From contig CAINVI010000202.1 in assembly GCA_903854075.1 (NCBI GenBank), forward strand, positions 1 through 20,636: a stretch of 20,636 bases of DNA, written 5' to 3'. Positions 1-8,052 of this stretch are shown here, piece by piece (positions within the stretch are counted from its first letter, which is position 1; each line of letters starts with the position of its first letter). Below the pieces are notes generated by a model that did no database searches, was not told the origin of the DNA, and worked only from the letters and a program-made list of their open reading frames with translations. The position numbers and the translations under genes are program-made. Origin of the DNA: Candidatus Pollutiaquabacter sp. Its GTDB lineage: Bacteria; Bacteroidota; Bacteroidia; AKYH767-A; 2013-40CM-41-45.

Positions 1-56
1 AGTGAACAGTAAGTGTCAGAAACAGTGCAAAGGGACCAGGCCTATTAAAACAAAAA

Positions 57-82
57 CAGCGTAAGCGTCCAGCTGTGCGCTG
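57..82 (-). terminator. Possible terminator downstream of tRNA-Asn
   Basis: On the minus strand CAGCG (78-82) and CGCTG (57-61) can pair, and a T-rich run (TTTTTGTTTT) follows directly. The stem is only 5 bp with a long loop. An alternative 7-bp pairing, GTAAGTG with CGCTTAC, overlaps it. The location just past the tRNA 3' end is right, but the structure is weak. Confidence 0.4.
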
Positions 83-112
83 TTCACTTACACTGTTTCT
101 TGCACTTAAACG

Positions 113-186
113 CTCCCCCTCCTGGGCTCGAACCAGGGACCCTCTGATTAACAGTCAGATGCTCTAACCAGCTGAGCTAAGGAGGA
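113..186 (-). tRNA. tRNA-Asn (anticodon GTT)
   Basis: Read on the minus strand, this folds as a complete cloverleaf. The 7-bp acceptor stem pairs TCCTCCT with AGGGGGA through one G-T wobble. The anticodon loop is CTGTTAA with anticodon GTT, and a TTCGAGC T-loop sits in a CCTGG/CCAGG stem. The discriminator base is G and CCA is not encoded. It is a single tRNA with no neighbouring tRNA inside the window. A Bacteroidota-type promoter lies about 100 bases upstream. Confidence 0.97.
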
Positions 187-290
187 ATGTTCCTTCTCGC
201 TGCCTTTGCAGGGAGAAGATCCACCCTTCCCGCTCTAACCATCCGTCAAAAACGGACCAGAACATGCAGAAACGAGGTGTTTCGGGGTCA

Positions 291-320
291 CAAAAGTACA
301 AAACGTATGTGAATTTCCAA
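291..320 (-). promoter_or_regulatory. Promoter for tRNA-Asn
   Basis: On the minus strand a TTG (318-320) is followed after 19 bases by TACTTTTG (291-298). This fits the Bacteroidota primary-sigma consensus of TTG at -33 and TAnnTTTG at -7. Transcription would start near 285, giving a leader of about 100 bases before the tRNA. That leader holds a short hairpin (TCCGT/ACGGA, 243-257). A weaker plus-strand box, TATCTTCG at 321-328, could serve the kinase gene that starts at 345. Confidence 0.6.
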
Positions 321-344
321 TATCTTCGCCAAAAATCTTCAAAA

Positions 345-1268
345 ATGAGCCTCGTCGTCGTAGGAACCGTCGCTTTTGACGCCATCGAAACTCCCTTCGG
401 AAAAACAGACAAAATCATCGGCGGCGCCGCTACCTATTCCGGTACCTCCGCCTCCTATTTTGCCAAAAATATCAAGCTCGTCTCCGTCGTCGGCGATGAT
501 TTCCCCAAGGAAATGATCGAGCAATTTGGCAAAATGGGCATGTCGACCGAAGGCCTCCAGGTCAAAAATGGCCAAAAAACCTTCTTTTGGGCCGGTCGCT
601 ACCACGAAGACATGAATACCCGCGATACGCTGGATACTCAACTCAACGTCCTCCTCGACTTCGATCCGGTGATTCCCGATTCCTACCAGGATTGCGAGTT
701 CCTCATGCTCTCCAACCTTATGCCGCAACTGCAGCGTCAGGTCATCGAACGCCTCCACAAACGCCCGCGCCTCATCGTCATGGATACCATGAACTTCTGG
801 ATGGAGACACAGTGGGACGCGCTCATGGAAACCATCAAACTCGTCGATGTGCTCACGGTCAATGATTCCGAAGCCCGACAACTTACCGGCGAATACTCGC
901 TCGTGAAAGCCGCACAGAAAATTCTTTCGATGGGTCCTCGTTACCTCATCATTAAAAAAGGCGAACACGGTGCACTGCTCTTCCACGAAAACCAGGTCTT
1001 CTTCGCGCCTGCTCTTCCGCTCGAAGAAGTGTTCGATCCGACCGGAGCCGGCGATACCTTCGCAGGTGGCTTTATCGGACACCTCGCACAAACACGCGAT
1101 ATCTCTTTCGACAGCATGAAGCGCGCCGTTATCTACGGCTCCGCGATGGCGTCGTTCTGTGTAGAGAAATTCGGTCTTGAACGCATGGTGAACCTGACAC
1201 CGGAAGAAATCGAAACACGCGTACAACAATTCGTCGACCTCGTACAGTTTGATATTCAATTGGTATAA
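345..1268 (+). CDS. PfkB/ribokinase-family sugar or nucleoside kinase
   Basis: A 307-residue kinase of the PfkB (ribokinase/adenosine kinase) family, expected to transfer phosphate from ATP to a sugar or nucleoside hydroxyl in the cytoplasm. The N-terminal glycine pair (GGAATYSG, about residues 26-33) and the C-terminal signature DPTGAGDTFAGGF (about 231-243) are both present; the Asp of GAGD is the catalytic base of the family. The frame is open from an ATG at 264, but family homology begins at MSLVVVGTVAFD, so the ATG at 345 is chosen. A possible -7 box (TATCTTCG, 321-328) lies between the two ATGs, which agrees. The lipoprotein gene starts 12 bases downstream and is probably cotranscribed. 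The substrate cannot be read from the sequence. Confidence 0.93.
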   Translation: MSLVVVGTVAFDAIETPFGKTDKIIGGAATYSGTSASYFAKNIKLVSVVGDDFPKEMIEQFGKMGMSTEGLQVKNGQKTFFWAGRYHEDMNTRDTLDTQLNVLLDFDPVIPDSYQDCEFLMLSNLMPQLQRQVIERLHKRPRLIVMDTMNFWMETQWDALMETIKLVDVLTVNDSEARQLTGEYSLVKAAQKILSMGPRYLIIKKGEHGALLFHENQVFFAPALPLEEVFDPTGAGDTFAGGFIGHLAQTRDISFDSMKRAVIYGSAMASFCVEKFGLERMVNLTPEEIETRVQQFVDLVQFDIQLV

Positions 1269-1280
1269 TCGATTCTTCTC

Positions 1281-1778
1281 ATGAAAAGATTTGCACTGCT
1301 GCTTTTTGCCGTTGTTTCGCTGACGGCTTGTTCACGTTATCAAACCAGCACCGTGCGCACCATGGATATTTACGGTCCGGGCGTGTTGCAAAAAGCCGTG
1401 GTTGCAGACCTCAACGTATTGGAGACTCGCGTAGAGGGTACCGCCACCGGTCGTAAGTCAAAAGGCATCGAGAACCTGAAACAACTGGCGATGCTCGACG
1501 CACTAAAAAAGTCGAAAGCCGATGTGCTGGTGGAACCCTCCTTCGATATCACCACCGTAGGCCGTAAAGTAACCGTGAACACCAAAGGTTTTCCTGCCAC
1601 GTACACCAACTTCCATCCGATCAAGACCGAGGAAATGGACCTGCTAAAAAACGGAGCAATTCGCAAAGCAGATGTTTATACGAAAGAAGAACCACGCAAA
1701 GGTCGCCCGGGTCGTACGATAGCGATCAGTTTCGGATCAGCGTTTGCGTTGTTGTTGCTGGCCCTGGCGGTGCTGTAA
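1281..1778 (+). CDS. Small lipoprotein with hydrophobic C-terminal tail
   Basis: A 165-residue protein not recognised as a named family. It begins with a lipoprotein signal peptide: Lys-Arg, a hydrophobic run, then the lipobox LTAC with Cys17. The middle is polar and lysine-rich, with a stretch (about residues 50-85) reminiscent of bacterial lipoproteins that start with similar conserved segments. It ends in about 18 hydrophobic residues (from roughly residue 147 to the stop), which looks like a membrane anchor, odd for a protein that should already be lipid-anchored. It follows the PfkB kinase by 12 bases and is convergent with the nitroreductase gene. Function unknown. Confidence 0.85.
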   Translation: MKRFALLLFAVVSLTACSRYQTSTVRTMDIYGPGVLQKAVVADLNVLETRVEGTATGRKSKGIENLKQLAMLDALKKSKADVLVEPSFDITTVGRKVTVNTKGFPATYTNFHPIKTEEMDLLKNGAIRKADVYTKEEPRKGRPGRTIAISFGSAFALLLLALAVL

Positions 1779-1813
1779 ACCATTTACCTACGAATTTATT
1801 CATGCGGTTTTAA

Positions 1814-2536
1814 TCACCGCACAAATATCACCTCTTCGTTCGGCACCCTGAACCGCGGTCCCCAGATTCCTGCTTCCGTTCCTTTTCCTACTGAAATAAT
1901 CATGTTGATCTCCGCTCCGCGGGGCAAACCCAGTGCACGCTTGACACGCTTTTCGTCAAAGCCTTCCATCGGACAACTGTGAAATCCTTCGGCTGCTATA
2001 GACAACATAAACGTCTGTGCCGCCAGTGCGCACGACTTGTGTACCATGATACGCTGACGCGCACGACCGCCGCTGCGGAAAAACGGTCGCGTGAGTCCGG
2101 CGAAAAAACTCATCGCGCCACGGACGAGACTCATGATCCCAAAAATATCCTGCCAATACACTAACGGCATCAACTTACCGTAATAATCCAGTCCCTTCTG
2201 CTGTATCGGCGATGGCGTTCCGTCAATCGTCTCCAAAATTTTCGCCCGATTCCACGCGGCACGTGATTTCCATTTGTCGCGGCGTGTTACAAACACCACC
2301 ATCTGCTGCGCGGTTTTCGCAGCTTGTTGTCCCATACACAAGGGAACAAAGCTTTCCCGTAATGCCGCTGATTGCAACCAGTAAAACTCCCACAGCTGCA
2401 TATTACTGCTGTTCGGGGACAAGACGGCACGCTCCAGGCTTTTGCGGATGACGTCATCGGGCACCGGAACAGCCGGATCAAATTTGCGATTAGAGCGGCG
2501 GAATTCTACTACGGCTTGAAATTGGTTGGAATACAT
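1814..2536 (-). CDS. Nitroreductase-family FMN oxidoreductase
   Basis: A 240-residue flavoprotein of the nitroreductase family (NAD(P)H- and FMN-dependent, cytoplasmic). The N-terminus has the family pattern RRSNRKFD (residues 13-20), followed by SPNSSNMQLWEF, the segment that contacts FMN and the dimer partner. Near the C-terminus LSIAAEGFHSCPMEGFD, LGLPRGAEINMIISVGKG and the final arginine-rich stretch match the usual end of the fold. A variable central region of about 50 residues is longer than in the smallest members. The ATG at 2536 is preceded by a TACCTTTG promoter box 16 bases upstream. The gene is divergent from the helicase. The physiological electron acceptor cannot be assigned. 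Confidence 0.9.
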   Translation of the reverse strand: MYSNQFQAVVEFRRSNRKFDPAVPVPDDVIRKSLERAVLSPNSSNMQLWEFYWLQSAALRESFVPLCMGQQAAKTAQQMVVFVTRRDKWKSRAAWNRAKILETIDGTPSPIQQKGLDYYGKLMPLVYWQDIFGIMSLVRGAMSFFAGLTRPFFRSGGRARQRIMVHKSCALAAQTFMLSIAAEGFHSCPMEGFDEKRVKRALGLPRGAEINMIISVGKGTEAGIWGPRFRVPNEEVIFVR

Positions 2537-2552
2537 CTGAAAAACGTTTGCA

Positions 2553-2560
2553 CAAAGGTA
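2553..2560 (-). promoter_or_regulatory. -7 box for the nitroreductase gene
   Basis: The minus strand reads TACCTTTG, an exact match to TAnnTTTG, ending 16 bases before the nitroreductase ATG. I see no TTG at the usual -33 distance. The implied leader is short (about 10 bases). Confidence 0.5.
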
Positions 2561-2613
2561 CCCTTTTCAACGGGGCATTTAACAGCCAGCGTAGCAACTG
2601 GCGTTTTCCGTCG

Positions 2614-2621
2614 TATCTTTG
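2614..2621 (+). promoter_or_regulatory. -7 box for the helicase gene
   Basis: TATCTTTG on the plus strand is an exact match to TAnnTTTG. It lies inside the open frame that runs up to the ATG at 2548. A transcript starting near 2628 would exclude that ATG and favours the GTG at 2644 as start. No clear -33 TTG was found. Confidence 0.5.
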
Positions 2622-2643
2622 CCGTTTGAACCCGACCGATTCC

Positions 2644-4191
2644 GTGGAACCGCAAGTATCAAACGAAAATAAATCCGGCAAACAGCTGTACGACTACCAG
2701 CTGGGAGCCATTGATGAAATTTTCAAACGGCTCGAAAACCATCCGGCGCGTTATAATTTACTTTATCAGCTGCCCACCGGTGGCGGTAAAACCGTCATCT
2801 TCTCCGAAATCGCCAAGCGCTACATTCGGATGACCGGTAAAAAAGTACTTATTCTCACCCACCGTATTGAGCTCTGTGCGCAGACCTCGCATATGCTGGA
2901 TGATTTTGGCATCAATAACAAGATCATCAACAGCGCCGTCAAAGAATTGCCGGTACCTAATGATTATATGTGTTTCGTCGCTATGGTGGAAACACTCAAC
3001 AACCGCCTGCGCGATAAAATTCTTGACCTAGATAACGTAGGTTTGCTCATCATTGACGAGGCGCACTATAATTCGTTTGGAAAATTATTACGTTTCTACG
3101 AAAAAGGTGTGCTGCTCGGCGTAACTGCTACACCGCTGAGTTCCAATATCAATATCCGAATGCGCGACACCTACGACGAGCTGATCGTGGGAGAATCAAT
3201 TTCCTCGCTAATCAATAAAGGATATCTCGCGCGTGCAACGACGTGGCATTATCAGGTTGGATTGACTTCCCTGAAAATCGGTATGAATGGCGATTACACC
3301 GTGAGTTCCTCTGAACGGCTGTACAACAACTTTGCGATGCAAGACAAGTTGCTCAGCGCATACAAGGAAAAGAGTCTTGGGAAAAAAACCCTGATATTCA
3401 ACAACGGTATAGCCACATCACAATACGTTTACGCAACTTTTCAGGAAGCAGGATTCAATATCCGTCATCTTGATCATAAACATTCGTCGAAAGAACGACG
3501 TGATATTCTCGATTGGTTTCACGAAACGCCGGATGCCATTCTCACTTCGGTAAGTATTCTCACCACCGGTTTCGACGAACCAACCGTCGAGAGCATCATT
3601 CTCAACCGCGCCACACGATCGCTGACACTTTATTTTCAAATGATCGGACGCGGATCGCGCGTGTTGCCGAAGAAGAAAGAGTTCACCGTGATAGATCTTG
3701 GTAACAACCTGAATCGCTTTGGTCTTTGGGACAGTCCGGTCGACTGGCACAGCATCTTCCGCAATCCGGAGGCGTATCTCGCATCCATTATGAGCGACGA
3801 AGAGATTGAACGTAACTACCGCTACACGATGCCGGAAGAATTACGTCAACGTTTTGCCAAATCGATTAACATCGATTTTGATGTGGAAGAAGAGCACGAC
3901 AAAGCATTAGCTAGCCTCGAACGTCCGAAAGTGGTCATTGAACGTTCGTTGGACCAACACATTCAGATTTGCCGGGAGAACAGTGATACAACAGCTGTTG
4001 CATTGGAGCTCGCCGATTTATTAAAAGAAGAAATTCACTTCCGCATTCGCGGCTACGCCGGTTGTCTTCGAAAAACTTCTGAAAGCTACGTCAAGTGGTT
4101 ACAGGAAGATTATACGCGCCGACTTAAGTTTGCGTTAATCCGAAGGAATTATTTAGAAGAAGCAACCGATTCCGAAAGCGAATCGAATTAA
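2644..4191 (+). CDS. SF2 DEAD/DEAH-box helicase
   Basis: An ATP-dependent superfamily 2 helicase of about 515 residues. The motifs occur in order: YDYQLGAI near the N-terminus, Walker A as PTGGGKT, motif Ia LILTHRIEL, DEAH in LLIIDEAHYN, motif III as VTATP, motif V in LTTGFDEPTVE, and motif VI as QMIGRGSR. The order and the type III restriction ResIII-like fold resemble the SSL2/RadD group of DNA repair helicases, but no nuclease, methyltransferase or other partner domain is fused or adjacent. The frame is open from an ATG at 2548; I prefer GTG 2644 because a TATCTTTG promoter box lies between them and the intervening residues look non-conserved. A TTG at 2626 is another option. The last about 130 residues are charged and of unknown role. 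The gene ends 11 bases from the convergent gene at 4203. Confidence 0.88.
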   Translation: MEPQVSNENKSGKQLYDYQLGAIDEIFKRLENHPARYNLLYQLPTGGGKTVIFSEIAKRYIRMTGKKVLILTHRIELCAQTSHMLDDFGINNKIINSAVKELPVPNDYMCFVAMVETLNNRLRDKILDLDNVGLLIIDEAHYNSFGKLLRFYEKGVLLGVTATPLSSNINIRMRDTYDELIVGESISSLINKGYLARATTWHYQVGLTSLKIGMNGDYTVSSSERLYNNFAMQDKLLSAYKEKSLGKKTLIFNNGIATSQYVYATFQEAGFNIRHLDHKHSSKERRDILDWFHETPDAILTSVSILTTGFDEPTVESIILNRATRSLTLYFQMIGRGSRVLPKKKEFTVIDLGNNLNRFGLWDSPVDWHSIFRNPEAYLASIMSDEEIERNYRYTMPEELRQRFAKSINIDFDVEEEHDKALASLERPKVVIERSLDQHIQICRENSDTTAVALELADLLKEEIHFRIRGYAGCLRKTSESYVKWLQEDYTRRLKFALIRRNYLEEATDSESESN

Positions 4192-4202
4192 GTTTTTCCT
4201 GG

Positions 4203-5318
4203 TTAGCGCGAGCTTTCTTTCACACAACGAAATCCTAAGTGGTTGGTGCCCGTCAGCCAGTCGCCCTTTCCCCTCGTTCCAACGATATAGCGGGAGCAGT
4301 ACTGGTCCGAACACAAAAACGATCCGCCCTTGTGTACTTTTTTTCTGATCGCCGGCTCGGCAGGATCAAAACTTTCATCCGGACCTATAGGATTATCAAC
4401 CACTTGATTGACCGGCAGTGTCGCATAGTAATCGGCACGATACCAGTCGGAGCACCACTCCCACACATTTCCTGCCATATCGAAAAGTCCGTAGCCATTA
4501 GCAGGATATTGTTTTACAGGAGCAGTTCCGCGGTGGCCATCTTTACCAAGGTCGTTCACGGGAAATGCGCCTTGAAAAGTATTGGCCATAAATTGTCCAT
4601 CGGGCAAAAATTCATCGCCCCATGAATGTTTTTTTCCTGTTAATCCGCCGCGTGCTGCGAACTCCCATTCTGCTTCAGTGGGCAGACGTTTACCGGCCCA
4701 TGTAGCGTACGCCACCGCATCTTCCCACGCGATATGAACTACCGGATAATTATCTTTTCCTGTAATTGAACTTTGTGGTCCCATCGGATGTCGCCAGTCT
4801 GCACCAGAACGAAACTCCCACCATTGAAAATAATCGTTCAGGGAAGTGAAATTCGCCGGCGGAGTAAACACCACAGATCCCGCATATAACGAGTCGGGTA
4901 TCGCATCCGGGAACTCCTCGGTAGAAGGGGCTTTCTCGGCCAGTGTAACGTAGCCGGTAGCGACAACAAATCGAAGGAACTCTGCATTGGTCACCTCGTG
5001 TGCGTCCATCCAAAATGAGTTTACGCGAACACGGTGGATCGGCTGTGCATCGGCTGTTATTCCCGGCACACTGCACATGGATTCACAGTCGGTTTCGGTT
5101 CCCATGGAAAACTCTCCGCCGGGAATCCAGACCATACCTTCGGGTGCTTTTTCGGAAGGTTTATTTTTCAACTCCAGTGTCGGTTGAAATTGGGCGCCGG
5201 ATGAAGAGGAAATAGCCAACACGTCTTGCTGTTCCTTCGTTTTTTTTTCCGACTGACAGCCAACAAGCGTCAGAAGCAATACGCCGGTGAGAAATTTAAA
5301 TGTGGTTTTATTCACCAT
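4203..5318 (-). CDS. Formylglycine-generating enzyme (sulfatase-modifying factor), lipoprotein
   Basis: Oxidises the active-site cysteine of type I sulfatases to C-alpha-formylglycine. The 371-residue product begins with a lipoprotein signal ending in LVGC (Cys21), then the FGE-sulfatase domain: MVWIPGGEFSMGTE (62-75), YPVVHIAWEDAVAYATWAGK and RLPTEAEWEFAARGG (191-225), GNVWEWCSDWY (283-293), and GGSFLCSDQYCSRY (331-344). Cys336 and Cys341 in that last motif match the copper-binding catalytic pair of aerobic FGE (GGSYMCHRSYC in the human enzyme), which separates it from look-alikes such as EgtB or PvdO. The ATG at 5318 is chosen over an upstream TTG at 5336 because the signal peptide begins there. 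It diverges from the sulfatase gene at 5518, its likely substrate. The lipoprotein signal places it in the periplasm or at a membrane surface. Confidence 0.93.
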   Translation of the reverse strand: MVNKTTFKFLTGVLLLTLVGCQSEKKTKEQQDVLAISSSSGAQFQPTLELKNKPSEKAPEGMVWIPGGEFSMGTETDCESMCSVPGITADAQPIHRVRVNSFWMDAHEVTNAEFLRFVVATGYVTLAEKAPSTEEFPDAIPDSLYAGSVVFTPPANFTSLNDYFQWWEFRSGADWRHPMGPQSSITGKDNYPVVHIAWEDAVAYATWAGKRLPTEAEWEFAARGGLTGKKHSWGDEFLPDGQFMANTFQGAFPVNDLGKDGHRGTAPVKQYPANGYGLFDMAGNVWEWCSDWYRADYYATLPVNQVVDNPIGPDESFDPAEPAIRKKVHKGGSFLCSDQYCSRYIVGTRGKGDWLTGTNHLGFRCVKESSR

Positions 5319-5517
5319 AATCACAAAGTAAATCAATTGTTGGCTAATTAATCATTATGAACAATTTTGAATTTCAAGTAGGGGATTATTTTCCGGAATA
5401 TTCTCTTATTCGTAGAAAAATAAAGTAGATATTTGGGCAACGTAAAAGGGTGGTTGCTCGATTTAGTTACTTGCTTTCGACCCGAAACTGCTCCTTCCTA
5501 TTAATCAAAAACCAAAA
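5319..5517. promoter_or_regulatory. Divergent control region of the FGE and sulfatase genes
   Basis: This 199-base A/T-rich gap must hold the start signals for both divergent genes. A near-match to the -7 box, GATATTTG (5428-5435, one mismatch), points toward the sulfatase and would give a leader of about 75 bases. A short palindrome, TTCCGGAA (5391-5398), is a possible operator. No promoter for the minus-strand gene stands out. These assignments are tentative. Confidence 0.35.
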
Positions 5518-7959
5518 ATGATGTTTTACCGATTCTCTATCCATTTGAAACACCTGCAACTGTTGCTGACGGCAGCTTTGTTGGTAGTAAGCCACAATAC
5601 TTTATTGGGACAAGCTGATCCCAAACAGGTTCGAAAAGAAACGTTCAATGGACAAATTGATATTGATATCCGTAATTCAAAAGCTGATTGGGCGCCTTAC
5701 ACGCCTAAAAAAGCGCCCAAGGATGCTCCAAACATTCTCTTCGTCTTGTACGATGATACCGGACTTGCATCGTGGTCGCCGTACGGCGGGGCCATCAACA
5801 TGCCAACATTGGACAAACTCGCCAAGAATGGTCTGATCTATACACAGTGGCACACTACAGCCTTGTGTTCGCCTACACGATCCACCCTGTTGACCGGAAG
5901 AAACCATCATCTTACAGGAAATGCTGCAATTACCGAAGGTGCCAATGGTTTTCCCGGTGCGCACGGCCGTATACCGGAGCAAACAGCTACAGTAGCACAG
6001 GTTTTACAGGATAACGGATGGAGTACTTTTTGGATCGGAAAAAATCACAATGTTCCGGAACAAGATGTTTCTTCGGGTGGAAGTCGCAAGCAATGGCCGA
6101 CTCAAATGGGCTTTGATCGCTTCTATGGATTCATCGGTGGAGAAACCAACCAATGGTATCCGGATCTGATTGAAGATAACGGCTTCGTGGAAGCGCCATA
6201 CGGACCGGAAGATGGTTATCACCTCTCGAAGGATCTCGCTGATAAAGGCATTAAATATATTCAAGATCAAAAAGCAACGAATCCTAGCAAACCGTGGTTC
6301 ATGTGGTTCTGCCCGGGAGCTAATCACGCTCCGCATCAGGCTCCGGAAGACTATATTGCGAAATACAAAGGAAAGTTTGATAACGGTTACGACGATTACC
6401 GCAAGTGGGTGCTTCCTCGCATGATCGAGCGCGGCATCGTTCCAAAAGGAACCGCGCTTACGGATCTTAATCCGCTACCACCGACCATCGCTGCAAAGGG
6501 AGACTATGTGCGTCCATGGAAAGATCTTAACGACGATGAGAAAAAACTTTTCGCAAAAATGGCGGAGGTATATGCTGCTTTCTCTGAATACACGGATGCG
6601 CAGGTAGGAAGAATCATTGATTACCTGGAGCAAACCGGTCAGCTCGAAAATACAATTGTCATCTATGCGGCCGACAACGGTGCTTCCGGCGAAGGATCCC
6701 CCAACGGTTCTGTAAATGAAAATAAATTCTTCAATGGTTATCCGGATGAACTATCGGAAAACATGAAGTACCTGGATGTTCTCGGTGGGCCCGATACGTA
6801 TGAACACTTTCCAACCGGCTGGGCAGCGGCATTCTCTACGCCGTTCAAGATGTTCAAGCGTTACAGCGAATATGCCGGCGGCACCTGTGATCCGCTGATC
6901 ATCTCCTGGCCTAAAGGAATTGCCGCTCGCGGAGAAGTTCGAAATCAATATCACCATTCAACTGATATCGTGCCAACAATTCTCGACTTGTGTGGATTAG
7001 CGATGCCAAACGTATACAATGGTGTTCCACAATATCCACTCTCCGGTGTTTCCATGCGTTACTCGTTTACCGCCACACCGGACGCGCCAACACAAAAACA
7101 CCGCCAGTATTATGCGATGCTTGGCACCAGGGCTATTTGGGAAGATGGTTGGAAAGCTGTCGCCATGCACGTACCATTGACCGGAAAGGGCAACTTTGAT
7201 AAAGACGAATGGGAGCTGTATAATGTCGATATGGATCGCTCCGAGTCTAAAAATCTTGCTAAGCAAAATCCGGAAAAACTACAGGCGCTGATCAAAGCCT
7301 GGAATGAGGAAGCCGACTATAACCTTGTGCTTCCGCTGGATGATCGCTCAGCGGTAGAACAGCTGGGTATCGAGCGGCCTTCAGAAGAAGAGCCGCGTGA
7401 GCGTTATCTTTACTACCCGCACACAGCACCTGTTCCGGAGGGTGTGGCTGTAAACGTGCGTGGTCGATCTTACAAAATACTGGCTAATGTAGACGTAACG
7501 GATGTTAATTCCTCCGGCGTAATCTTTGCACACGGCTCACGTTTCGGCGGACACGCCTTATTCATCAAGAATAAAAAACTCTACTACGTGTACAATTTTC
7601 TTGGTATTAAACCGGAACAACAATTTATTTCCGGGGTAGAAATTACACCGGGAAAACACACCTTCGGTATGGAATTCGTACGCGACTCGACCGGAAAGAA
7701 CGGAGAACAGATTGGCTTCATGAAACTCTTTATCAATGATCAAGTCGTTGCCTCAGGAGCGATGCGCACTCAACCCGGAAAATTCACGTTATCCGGTGAT
7801 GGGTTGTGTGTCGGCTACGACAGTGGCGATGCTGTTAGCAGTGAATACAAAACACCGGGAGAGTTTGAGGGCGGTAAAATTATCGGTGTAGGTGTTACTG
7901 TGGAGAAAGCACAATACCTTGATCTGGAAAAAGAAGCTAAAACAAAATTCAGGGACTAA
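5518..7959 (+). CDS. Secreted type I arylsulfatase (formylglycine sulfatase)
   Basis: An 813-residue sulfatase that hydrolyses sulfate esters. A signal peptide (hydrophobic core about residues 14-30) shows export. The alkaline-phosphatase-like fold has the metal-binding pair DD (79-80) and the catalytic motif CSPTR (117-121), where Cys117 is the formylglycine site, then STLLTGRNHH. Other conserved pieces are WIGKNH (172-177), GANHAPHQAP (268-276; His270) and AADNG (384-388). Residues from about 635 on form the beta-sandwich C-terminal region of long arylsulfatases. Length and the C-terminal domain fit the long arylsulfatase group (S1_4-like). It is paired with the FGE across a shared upstream region and followed by a terminator and a porin. 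The substrate is not determinable; the group includes aryl sulfate and polysaccharide-related members. Confidence 0.95.
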   Translation: MMFYRFSIHLKHLQLLLTAALLVVSHNTLLGQADPKQVRKETFNGQIDIDIRNSKADWAPYTPKKAPKDAPNILFVLYDDTGLASWSPYGGAINMPTLDKLAKNGLIYTQWHTTALCSPTRSTLLTGRNHHLTGNAAITEGANGFPGAHGRIPEQTATVAQVLQDNGWSTFWIGKNHNVPEQDVSSGGSRKQWPTQMGFDRFYGFIGGETNQWYPDLIEDNGFVEAPYGPEDGYHLSKDLADKGIKYIQDQKATNPSKPWFMWFCPGANHAPHQAPEDYIAKYKGKFDNGYDDYRKWVLPRMIERGIVPKGTALTDLNPLPPTIAAKGDYVRPWKDLNDDEKKLFAKMAEVYAAFSEYTDAQVGRIIDYLEQTGQLENTIVIYAADNGASGEGSPNGSVNENKFFNGYPDELSENMKYLDVLGGPDTYEHFPTGWAAAFSTPFKMFKRYSEYAGGTCDPLIISWPKGIAARGEVRNQYHHSTDIVPTILDLCGLAMPNVYNGVPQYPLSGVSMRYSFTATPDAPTQKHRQYYAMLGTRAIWEDGWKAVAMHVPLTGKGNFDKDEWELYNVDMDRSESKNLAKQNPEKLQALIKAWNEEADYNLVLPLDDRSAVEQLGIERPSEEEPRERYLYYPHTAPVPEGVAVNVRGRSYKILANVDVTDVNSSGVIFAHGSRFGGHALFIKNKKLYYVYNFLGIKPEQQFISGVEITPGKHTFGMEFVRDSTGKNGEQIGFMKLFINDQVVASGAMRTQPGKFTLSGDGLCVGYDSGDAVSSEYKTPGEFEGGKIIGVGVTVEKAQYLDLEKEAKTKFRD

Positions 7960-7993
7960 TCGATAGTTCTCTAGGTCTCGCTATTATTACTAT

Positions 7994-8025
7994 AATTGCC
8001 AACCTGCTCCGGTTGGCAATTTTTT
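7994..8025 (+). terminator. Strong intrinsic terminator after the sulfatase gene
   Basis: A perfect 11-bp stem, AATTGCCAACC (7994-8004) and GGTTGGCAATT (8011-8021), with a 6-base loop runs straight into TTTTTT. It lies 34 bases after the sulfatase stop and only 27 bases before the porin ATG, so the porin must have its own start or depend on read-through. Confidence 0.9.
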
Positions 8026-8052
8026 GTTTGAACGGAACTTAACTCATCAAGA

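Noticed and set aside
1..107. Inverted matches next to the tRNA (AGTGAACAG 1-9 with 80-88; AGAAACAGTG 18-27 with 91-100)
   Set aside because: The two arm pairs cross each other instead of nesting, so they cannot form a simple hairpin. They are short and rich in AACAGT-like words, and there is no integrase or attachment-site evidence within the window.
339..1259. Long open frame antisense to the PfkB kinase
   Set aside because: It lies entirely opposite a well-supported kinase, has no recognisable motifs, and reads as a mirror of the kinase's codon pattern.
1803..1821. Hairpin TGCGGT/ACCGCA between the lipoprotein and nitroreductase genes
   Set aside because: It has no T-run on either side in the right position, so it is not supported as an intrinsic terminator.
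4167..4197. Hairpin CGATTC/GAATCG at the end of the helicase gene
   Set aside because: The 6-bp stem lies within the coding region and the T-run begins 7 bases after the stem, which is too weak for a terminator call.
5324..5331. TTACTTTG as a promoter for the FGE gene
   Set aside because: It has a mismatch at a key position and ends only 5 bases before the ATG, which leaves no leader.
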